5,713 bases of DNA, taken from NCBI GenBank assembly GCA_947442095.1, contig CANEVG010000246.1:1-5713 (forward strand). Reading direction: 5' to 3'. The notes beneath the pieces were generated by a model. The model searched no databases. It was not told the origin of the DNA and saw only the letters and a list, made by a program, of their open reading frames with translations. The translations under genes and the position numbers were made by a program. Positions 1 through 5,168 of this stretch are shown here, piece by piece. The stretch's first letter is position 1. Each line of letters opens with the position of its first letter. Origin of the DNA: Sphingomonadaceae bacterium. GTDB lineage: Bacteria; Pseudomonadota; Alphaproteobacteria; Sphingomonadales; Sphingomonadaceae.

Positions 1-1336
1 CAAGTCCGCCCTCGCTGCTACTCTCCGCGCGGGCGACAAGCATTGCTTCGGTGTTGGAGGCGCGCAGCAGCCACCAGCCCTCCGGCGTGGTCACGCGCAG
101 GCCATCGATGGTGACGACCTCAGCGCTCGCTGCCGCTAGCCGCGCGCCGACTTCCGCGATCACCGCAAACTTGCGCGTCTCCGACACAGGGAAGCGAAGT
201 TCGGGTGTGTTGATCATAGCGGGCATTGCATCGCGCAGCTGCGTGACAGACCGGCCCAGCCGCACTGTCGCGGCCATAAGGCGTACAGCGGCGTAGAGCG
301 CATCGTCAAAACCGTAGTAATCGTCCGCAAAGAACACGTGCCCGGTCAATTCTCCGCCGAGCAGCGCCCCAGTCGCCTGCATTCTGGATTTGATGTGGCT
401 GTGCCCGGTCTTCCACATCACCGGAGCGCCGCCAAGCGCCGAAATCAGTTCGAACAGCGCGCTGCTTGCCTTGATATCCGCGATAACTGTCGCTCCCGGC
501 CGCCTTTTCAGCACGTCCTTGGCAACCAGCATGAGCAGTTGATCGCCCGCCAGCGTGCGCCCGGCGCTGTCGATAACCCCTAGTCGGTCCCCGTCCCCAT
601 CGAATGCAAGTCCGAAGTCTAGCCGTCCCCGCGCGACGGCGTGGCGGAGATCGGCAAGGTTTGAATCGACAGAGGGATCGGGATGATGATTGGGAAACGT
701 TCCATCGATGCGCGTGTGCAGGAGGGTGTGCCTACCGGGCAACCGGGCCACGAGCCGCTCGATAACCTCACCCGCTGCACCATTGCCGGCATCCCAGCCA
801 ATTGCCAACCCGTGCAGGAGAGCTGGCTCGATACCCTCAAGCCCGAGCGTGAGCCGATCAACGTAAGCGCCCATGATGTTGACGGACTTGGCCGTCCCGC
901 TGCCTGCCGCACTAACCCAGTCTCCAGCGGCAGCATGCCGGCCGAGATCGAGTATGTCCGAGCCGAAGAACGGACGCCCCCCAAGTACTATCTTGAAGCC
1001 ATTCTGATCGGCGGGATTGTGGCTGCCGGTTATCTGAATGCCGCCTTGCACCTGCTCTATTGAGGCCTCGGCGAAATAGAGCATCGGCGTCGGGCCGATC
1101 CCGATCCGCAGCACATCGATGCCGCTGGCGCAGAGGCCCTCCACCAGCGCCGCTTCCAGGACCGGCGAGCTCAGCCGCCCGTCATAGCCAACCGCCACGC
1201 AGGAACCACAGGAGGACGCTACCCTCGTGCCAAAGCTTCGGCCCAAGGCATAGGCATCGGCAGGCCCAAGGGTTGTGCCGAAAGTCCCCCGGATATCGTA
1301 CTCGCGCAGGACGCTGGGGTGGAACTGGTGGCTCAT
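1..1336 (-). CDS. pgmG: Phosphoglucomutase/phosphomannomutase (PgmG/AlgC type), 3' end cut by window edge
   Basis: Cytoplasmic enzyme of the alpha-D-phosphohexomutase family. It interconverts the 1- and 6-phosphates of glucose and mannose, feeding UDP-glucose and GDP-mannose synthesis for envelope and exopolysaccharide. 445 codons are visible and the family usually has about 460, so only a short C-terminal tail is missing. The sequence shows an N-terminal REYDIRG (residues 11-17), the phosphoserine loop TGSHNP with catalytic Ser105, the metal loop DGDGDR at 246-251, the sugar-binding loop GGELTGH at 327-333, and the phosphate-binding RASNTE from Arg425. All four domains are therefore present and the active site looks intact. 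I chose the ATG at 1336 because the protein then begins MSHQFHPSVLREYDIRG, as in sphingomonad homologues recalled from memory. An in-frame ATG at 1369 would add 11 residues, and neither start has a strong ribosome binding site. It lies 37 bp after the J-protein gene, probably in the same operon. ATA, AGG/AGA and CTA codons are more frequent here than in the neighbouring genes. The symbol follows the Sphingomonas enzyme; algC or manB would also fit. Confidence 0.95.
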   Translation of the reverse strand, partial: MSHQFHPSVLREYDIRGTFGTTLGPADAYALGRSFGTRVASSCGSCVAVGYDGRLSSPVLEAALVEGLCASGIDVLRIGIGPTPMLYFAEASIEQVQGGIQITGSHNPADQNGFKIVLGGRPFFGSDILDLGRHAAAGDWVSAAGSGTAKSVNIMGAYVDRLTLGLEGIEPALLHGLAIGWDAGNGAAGEVIERLVARLPGRHTLLHTRIDGTFPNHHPDPSVDSNLADLRHAVARGRLDFGLAFDGDGDRLGVIDSAGRTLAGDQLLMLVAKDVLKRRPGATVIADIKASSALFELISALGGAPVMWKTGHSHIKSRMQATGALLGGELTGHVFFADDYYGFDDALYAAVRLMAATVRLGRSVTQLRDAMPAMINTPELRFPVSETRKFAVIAEVGARLAAASAEVVTIDGLRVTTPEGWWLLRASNTEAMLVARAESSSEGGL

Positions 1337-1373
1337 GCAGACAGCCCGCACAGCGGGCGCCGGAGCCATGCCA

Positions 1374-1661
1374 TCAGCGCCGCGAATCCGTGAGCCTGGC
1401 AAGCAGCAAATCACGTGCGGCGTTCGCCTCGTGCACCTGATCGGACGTACCGCCGCGATCGGGGTGCACCTTAATGATCAGGCGGCGATGCGCATCGATG
1501 ATCTCGTCATGGCCCGCGGCAGCGCCAAGGCCGAGCAGGCCTCGCGCGCGCTTTTCCGCAGCCGTGCGCGCATCGGGGATAAAGAGCTCCCACGGCCAGC
1601 GCCCGGCCAGCATCTTTACCGCCAGGCAGGCGAGCGCGGCCAGCCAGATCAGCTTGATCAC
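1374..1661 (-). CDS. Small membrane-anchored J-domain protein (Tim14/Pam18-like, TimB type)
   Basis: A 95-residue protein with one hydrophobic N-terminal segment (about residues 4-19) followed by a GRWPWELF stretch, a linker, and a short C-terminal J domain (about 38-91). The HPD motif that stimulates Hsp70 ATPase is at residues 66-68, in the context HPDRGGT and then EANAARDLL. This is the arrangement of mitochondrial Tim14/Pam18, and similar alphaproteobacterial proteins have been called TimB. The likely role is a DnaK co-chaperone tethered to the inner membrane, with the J domain facing the cytoplasm; its clients are unknown. The start is GTG at 1661, which overlaps the mipZ stop in the tetranucleotide GTGA. 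A weak GGAAA lies about 7 bases upstream inside mipZ, so translation is probably coupled to mipZ. The next in-frame ATG (codon 17) would remove the membrane segment. The J-domain identity is secure; the link to protein translocation is only by analogy. Confidence 0.88.
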   Translation of the reverse strand: MIKLIWLAALACLAVKMLAGRWPWELFIPDARTAAEKRARGLLGLGAAAGHDEIIDAHRRLIIKVHPDRGGTSDQVHEANAARDLLLARLTDSRR

Positions 1662-2470
1662 GGCACGGTTTCCATAGCCAACTGCTCGCGCACCGGAATC
1701 TTCAGCTTGAGCCCTGCGACAAGCGTGCGCAGCTCCTGCCGCGCAACGAGGTGGCTGGTGCCCAGCTCGCCCAGCTGCCCCTTGTCCAGCAGGGTGAGGC
1801 CGCTAGGGAACAGTTCGCGGTAAATCACGCGCTCCGAAAGCCCGCTGGCGATGCGAAAGCCGACCCGCTTGGAAAGCTCGGTCAGCGCCTGATCGATGCG
1901 CTTCTGGTTGCGGGCCTCGGTAAAACCGGTGCGGTTGCGCACCACCACCCAGTCCATCTCCCTGCGGGCATCCCTGATCGTGGCCATTGCCCGCTTCTTG
2001 CGCGCTTCCCAGATCATCTCGGCATAAAACGAGAGGCGCCGCACCTTGAACGTTTCAGCGTCCACTTGCCCGATGAGGTCGAAATCGACGAAGCTGTCGT
2101 TCAGCGGGGTGACCAATGTGTCAGCCCGCGTGGCGACATGGCGGGCGAGGGGATCGTCGCGGCCGGGCGTGTCGAACACCACGAAGTCATGCTCCGCGCC
2201 CAGCTGTTCGGCCGTCGCATCAAGCTCTTCAATGCTGGTGCCTTCATAGACGGTGAAGGTCGCGCCGGGCAGCGTTATTCCCCGCCGCCGCTGGGTTTCT
2301 GCGCGGTTCTCCAGATAGCGGTGCATCGTGCGCTGGCGGCTGTCGAGATCGATCGCGGCGACTTTCGCGCCCTGATAGGCGAGCGCAATAGCCACGTGCA
2401 CCGCGGTGGTGGACTTGCCGGTGCCGCCCTTCTCGTTGGCGAAGACGATGCGATGAGCAGCCGCGGACAC
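1658..2470 (-). CDS. mipZ: Division-plane positioning ATPase MipZ (ParA/MinD superfamily)
   Basis: A 270-residue P-loop ATPase; Caulobacter MipZ is about the same length. In Caulobacter, MipZ binds ParB at the chromosome origins and forms bipolar gradients that inhibit FtsZ polymerisation, which confines the Z ring to midcell. The deviant Walker A is KGGTGKST at residues 14-21, with signature Lys14 and P-loop Lys19. A MipZ-type IDLDSRQRT follows (40-48), with Asp43 matching the hydrolysis residue Asp42 of Caulobacter. Walker B is FDTPG (Asp100). MipZ-specific stretches include TPLNDSFVDFD (121-131), MDWVVVRNR, and a C-terminal KRVGFRIASGL...RVIYRELFPSGLTLLD, which match Caulobacter MipZ as I remember it and exclude ordinary ParA, Soj or MinD. 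The frame is open 95 codons further upstream into panC, but homology begins just after the GTG at 2470, which has GGAAAGG seven bases before it. It is the first gene of a leftward cluster and is divergent from panC. Confidence 0.95.
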   Translation of the reverse strand: MSAAAHRIVFANEKGGTGKSTTAVHVAIALAYQGAKVAAIDLDSRQRTMHRYLENRAETQRRRGITLPGATFTVYEGTSIEELDATAEQLGAEHDFVVFDTPGRDDPLARHVATRADTLVTPLNDSFVDFDLIGQVDAETFKVRRLSFYAEMIWEARKKRAMATIRDARREMDWVVVRNRTGFTEARNQKRIDQALTELSKRVGFRIASGLSERVIYRELFPSGLTLLDKGQLGELGTSHLVARQELRTLVAGLKLKIPVREQLAMETVP

Positions 2471-2477
2471 GCGATAA

Positions 2478-2484
2478 CCTTTCC
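2478..2484 (-). promoter_or_regulatory. Ribosome binding site of mipZ
   Basis: On the minus strand GGAAAGG ends seven bases before the GTG at 2470. It settles the mipZ start: the reading frame continues upstream without a stop, including a possible TTG six codons earlier, but only this GTG combines good spacing with the expected N-terminus. Confidence 0.7.
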
Positions 2485-2530
2485 ACAATGCGAAGGCGCG
2501 GCTAGAGGACCGTTCCCTGTCCAAGCGATT

Positions 2531-2537
2531 AAAGGAG
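2531..2537 (+). promoter_or_regulatory. Ribosome binding site of panC
   Basis: AAAGGAG is a strong match to the anti-16S sequence and lies 11 bases before the GTG at 2549. The spacing is slightly long, but no closer in-frame start codon exists. It supports the short PanC over a frame that stays open far upstream, antisense to mipZ. Confidence 0.65.
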
Positions 2538-2548
2538 CGGCGCGGCGC

Positions 2549-3418
2549 GTGCAAACCCTCTCTGGCCTTGATGCCCTGCGCAGCGCCCTTGCCGCGTTCA
2601 AATCGGGGGACAACCCCGCTGAGCAGACGACCGCGCTCGTGCCCACCATGGGTGCGCTCCACGCCGGGCACCTCACTCTGGTACAAGAGGCAAAGCGCCG
2701 CGCCGCCCGCGTCGTCGTCTCCATCTTCGTTAATCCGCGCCAGTTCGCCCCGCATGAGGATCTAGCGACTTACCCGCGCCGCCTCGAAGCCGATGCCGCG
2801 CTGCTGAAAGCCGAAGGAGTGGATCTGCTCTGGGCCCCCACGCCGGAGATCATGTATCCGGCAGGCTACGCCACCACTGTGCAAGTCACCGGCCTCGATG
2901 CCGTCCTGTGCGGCACCGCGCGGCCGGGGCATTTCGATGGCGTGGCGACGGTGGTGTGCAAGCTGTTCAACCAGGTCCAGCCCGATGTGGCGCTGTTCGG
3001 CGAGAAGGACTGGCAACAGCTCGCGATCATCCGCCGCATGGCCCGCGATCTGGACCTGACGCACCCCCACACCACCGCCATCTTCGGCGTACCGACCGTG
3101 CGCGAGGCAGACGGCCTCGCCATGAGCAGCCGCAACCAGTACCTGACGCCCGAGGAGCGCGCGCAGGCCCCCGCGCTGAACCGCGCGATGCGCGAGGGCG
3201 CAGCGCGGATCGCGGATGGCGAGCCGGTGGCAGGCGTGCTGGCAGACCTCCAGGCACAAGTTCTGTCCGCAGGCTTCCGCGCCATCGACTACGCCGACGT
3301 GCGCGACGCTGCGACGCTGGAGGACGTGGCCACTTACGACGGCCGCGCGGCGCGGTTGCTGGTGGCGGCGCACATCGGGAAGGCGCGGCTGATAGATAAT
3401 GTGGCGGTGGGCGGGTAG
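2549..3418 (+). CDS. panC: Pantothenate synthetase (pantoate--beta-alanine ligase)
   Basis: A 289-residue cytoplasmic enzyme, close to the usual 280-290. It condenses (R)-pantoate with beta-alanine, using ATP and releasing AMP and diphosphate. This is the last step of vitamin B5 synthesis and supplies coenzyme A. It belongs to the nucleotidyltransferase fold related to class I tRNA synthetases. The HIGH-like motif is HAGH at 38-41 within PTMGALHAGHLTLV. VNPRQF (61-66) and the pantoate-site region follow, then FGEKDWQQL at 150-158, and the KMSKS-like MSSRN at 192-196 within GVPTVREADGLAMSSRN. All signature positions look intact. I chose the GTG at 2549 because of the AAAGGAG upstream and because the protein then starts VQTLSGLDALRSAL, a normal PanC N-terminus. 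The frame is open for 266 more codons upstream, but that stretch is antisense to mipZ. It is the first gene of a rightward pair with the ATPase 27 bp downstream. panB and panD are not in the window. Confidence 0.97.
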   Translation: MQTLSGLDALRSALAAFKSGDNPAEQTTALVPTMGALHAGHLTLVQEAKRRAARVVVSIFVNPRQFAPHEDLATYPRRLEADAALLKAEGVDLLWAPTPEIMYPAGYATTVQVTGLDAVLCGTARPGHFDGVATVVCKLFNQVQPDVALFGEKDWQQLAIIRRMARDLDLTHPHTTAIFGVPTVREADGLAMSSRNQYLTPEERAQAPALNRAMREGAARIADGEPVAGVLADLQAQVLSAGFRAIDYADVRDAATLEDVATYDGRAARLLVAAHIGKARLIDNVAVGG

Positions 3419-3432
3419 GCTCAAGCCGTTGC

Positions 3433-3438
3433 AAAGGA
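3433..3438 (+). promoter_or_regulatory. Ribosome binding site of the ATPase gene
   Basis: AAAGGA lies seven bases before the GTG at 3446, inside the 27-bp gap after the panC stop. It fixes the GTG start and suggests independent translation initiation on a shared transcript. Confidence 0.65.
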
Positions 3439-3445
3439 TATTCGG

Positions 3446-4597
3446 GTGATCACACGGCTTGCGATTGCTGGATACCGCTCCTTACGCGATCTGACGCTGG
3501 AACTGGGCCAACTGACCCTGATCACGGGGCCCAACGGTAGCGGCAAATCGAGCATCTATCGCTCGCTCCGCCTGCTGTCCGAAGCGGCGCAGGGCCGGCT
3601 GATTGGCTCGATCGCAGCTGAAGGTGGACTGCCTTCCACGCTCTGGGCCGGACCCGAGAAATTCAGTCAGGCGATGCAGCGCGGGGAAATGCCGGTTCAG
3701 GGAACGCTGCGTTCAGGCCCGATCAGTCTGCGCATGGGCTTTTCCAGCGAGGATTTTGGTTACGCGATCGATCTGGGGCTGCCGCAGGGTGGCTCGGCTT
3801 TTCCGATGGACCCGGAAATCAAGGTTGAGGCGATGTGGACGGGCGAGTTGCTCGGCCGCACGAACGTGTTTGCGGAGCGGCGCGGGCAAGTGGTGAACCT
3901 GCGGCGTTCGGATTCTGGCGAATGGCGCTCAAGCCCTACCAACCTCCTGCCGTTTGACAGCATGGTGACCCAATGCGCCGATCCGGTTGACGGGCTTGAG
4001 TTGCTGCTGATGCGCGAGCGGATGCGCAACTGGCGGTTCTACGACAATCTGCGCACAGATGCCGATGCGCCCTCGCGGCGTCCGCAAGTGATGACCTATA
4101 CGCCCGCGCTGGCCAGCGACGGTTCGGATCTTGCAGCGGCAATCGCTACGATCATCGCCATTGGTGACCGCGAGGCGCTGGATGAAACGATCGACGATGC
4201 TTTTCCGGGCTCCGAAGTCGCGGTCGGCGGTGAGGACTACGGCGTGGTCGAGATGCGCCAGTCCGGTCTGCTGCGCCCGCTATCCGCCAAAGAGCTTTCA
4301 GATGGCACGCTGCGCTACCTGCTCCTTGCTGCCGCGCTCCTTTCGCCGCGCCAGCCCGAGATCATGATCCTGAACGAGCCCGAGGCGAGCCTCCACCCCT
4401 CGCTGCTTGATGCGCTGGCGCGGCTAATGCTCCACGCCTCGCGCGGCTGCCAGATCGTCGTTGTCTCGCACAGCGAACGCCTGATCGAGAGCCTGCGTTC
4501 AAGCTGGGACGTGCGCGAGGTCAAACTGGAGAAGCGGCTGAGCGCGACCTGCATTGCAGATCACGATCCGCCACGCTGGGTCTGGCCGAAGCGGTGA
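3446..4597 (+). CDS. Stand-alone RecF/SMC-like AAA ATPase (COG4637-type predicted ATPase)
   Basis: A 383-residue protein with a split ABC/SMC-like ATPase head and no sign of a membrane segment or signal peptide. The N-terminal ITRLAIAGYRSLRDLTLEL is typical of RecF/OLD-like ATPases. Walker A is GPNGSGKS at 28-35. A signature-like LSDGT is at 284-288, Walker B is IMILNEPEASLHP at 306-318, and an H-loop is VVSHSE with His342. In Walker B the usual Asp before the catalytic Glu311 is Asn310; from memory, COG4637 proteins commonly have this, so it is probably a family trait rather than damage. The middle (about 100-230) is a lid region I do not recognise. There is no TOPRIM nuclease domain as in OLD proteins, and no nuclease gene beside it, so a defence role has no support here. 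It begins with GTG, follows panC by 27 bp and ends in two tandem stops (TGATGA). Function is unknown; ATP hydrolysis coupled to DNA or protein binding is the family expectation. Confidence 0.88.
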   Translation: MITRLAIAGYRSLRDLTLELGQLTLITGPNGSGKSSIYRSLRLLSEAAQGRLIGSIAAEGGLPSTLWAGPEKFSQAMQRGEMPVQGTLRSGPISLRMGFSSEDFGYAIDLGLPQGGSAFPMDPEIKVEAMWTGELLGRTNVFAERRGQVVNLRRSDSGEWRSSPTNLLPFDSMVTQCADPVDGLELLLMRERMRNWRFYDNLRTDADAPSRRPQVMTYTPALASDGSDLAAAIATIIAIGDREALDETIDDAFPGSEVAVGGEDYGVVEMRQSGLLRPLSAKELSDGTLRYLLLAAALLSPRQPEIMILNEPEASLHPSLLDALARLMLHASRGCQIVVVSHSERLIESLRSSWDVREVKLEKRLSATCIADHDPPRWVWPKR

Positions 4598-5075
4598 TGA
4601 GGGCTTCGTTCGGCAGATTGCCCTTGATAACACGAACCAAATAGGTTAATTGCCCCCGCAGATCGGAAGCGAGCTTGGCCGGCCTTGCACTCGCTCCCCT
4701 TGGCCTGGCCCAACCGGAAAGGCCAACGCGACCGGTGCGGGCTGCGGGTTCAAGGCGGGGCATTTTCCCCAGACCTTGGCCAGGCAAACTACTGCGCCAG
4801 CACAGGACCACTGCCCACGGGCGCGCCGAGCCACGCTCACAGCGCCCCGGGACTTCCGCCGGTCTGCGAGCCGCCTGCGGATATCCGGGTCTGGTCCATC
4901 AGGCTGCGGCGGGTCAGGCGCTGTCCTATCCGGCCACTCGCAACAGATGCAGCACCCAAACGCCCACCCCGCGGCGCTTTGCAGGCGCCGCACCGGCGGC
5001 GCGATCAGCCTCCCTGCCTTGAGCGCGATGCGCCGCGCGCCCAAATCCAACAACCGATGCCGGTCGCCTCCCAAC
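4598..5075. other. Gene-free region between convergent genes, with several hairpins
   Basis: This is most of the 571-bp gap between the ATPase and SRAP stop codons. Open frames exist on both strands, as expected in GC-rich DNA, but none has a recognisable protein, a good ribosome binding site or a plausible composition. I found no tRNA, tmRNA, RNase P or SRP RNA signature. Self-complementary stretches are present: TTGGCC/GGCCAA around a 15-base loop (4700-4726), CAAGG-GGGG/CCCC-CCTTG (4751-4778), the palindrome CGGATATCCG (4878-4887), and overlapping GC-rich hairpins at 4971-5002. None is followed by a T-run on either strand, so I cannot call an intrinsic terminator for either flanking gene. 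A decayed gene or a structured small RNA remain possible. Confidence 0.55.
4971..5002. repeat. Two mutually exclusive GC-rich hairpins sharing one arm
   Basis: GCGGCGC (4971-4977), GCGCCGC (4985-4991) and GCGGCGC (4996-5002) occur in a row. The central copy pairs perfectly over 7 bp with either neighbour, giving loops of 7 or 4 bases. This layout resembles attenuators, but GC-rich sequence produces it easily by chance and no T-run follows. Confidence 0.35.
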
Positions 5076-5161
5076 CCCTCGTCATCCCCGCGAAGGCGGG
5101 GACCCAGTGCGCCACTGCGCCGAACTGCCTTGGATTCCCGCCTTCGCGGGAATGACGAAGG
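5076..5161. repeat. REPIN-like element: two REP-type palindromes in inverted orientation
   Basis: The left unit (5076-5106) and the reverse complement of the right unit (5131-5161) match at 27 of 31 positions, with about 24 bases between them. Each unit is also a hairpin: TCCCCGC-GAAG-GCGGGGA on the left (7 bp) and ATTCCCGC-CTTC-GCGGGAAT on the right (8 bp). One stem pair is C-G on the left and T-A in the aligned right unit, so pairing is kept while sequence changes. The core GTCATTCCCGCG...GCGGGAATCCA type is widespread in proteobacteria and is the source of spurious peptides such as VIPAKAGTQ and WIPAFAGMT, both of which can be read here. REPs are thought to be spread by RAYT (TnpA-REP) transposases encoded elsewhere in a genome; none is in this window. 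It lies 7 bp past the SRAP stop codon and may stabilise or end that transcript. Confidence 0.88.
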
Positions 5162-5168
5162 GGCAGTC

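Larger units (their letters stand above)
2471..2548. promoter_or_regulatory. Divergent mipZ-panC control region
   Basis: These 78 bases separate the start codons of two divergent genes, so promoters for both the mipZ cluster and the panC pair should lie here or just inside either gene. I cannot point to convincing -35 and -10 boxes on either strand. A near-palindrome, GGACCGTTCC (8 of 10 positions symmetric), sits in the middle and could be an operator, but one short dyad is weak evidence. Confidence 0.45.

Noticed and set aside
1751..2548. An 800-bp in-frame upstream extension of panC, antisense to mipZ
   Set aside because: The opposite strand is unmistakably MipZ, PanC homology begins only at the GTG at 2549, and a strong AAAGGAG precedes it. 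The openness comes from GC-rich codon structure.
2471..2755. A 95-residue N-terminal extension of MipZ reaching into panC
   Set aside because: It lies antisense to real panC coding sequence, has no MipZ similarity, and a well-spaced ribosome site marks the GTG at 2470.
3446..4597. The ATPase as part of an anti-phage system such as OLD, Gabija or Septu
   Set aside because: It has no TOPRIM domain and no adjacent nuclease, helicase or other effector. Its neighbours are a housekeeping biosynthetic gene and an empty gap.
4601..4640. Possible intrinsic terminator after the ATPase (GGGC...GCCC and GTTCG...CGAAC)
   Set aside because: The stems are only 4-5 bp with long loops and no T-run follows.
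4747..4754. GGTTCAAG resembling a tRNA T-loop
   Set aside because: The T-loop pattern fails at its last position, the flanking five bases do not form a T-stem, and no acceptor or anticodon arm can be built around it.
5076..5161. The paired palindromes as a two-unit CRISPR array
   Set aside because: The units are inverted rather than direct, there are only two, and each matches the common REP-type hairpin. No cas gene is nearby.
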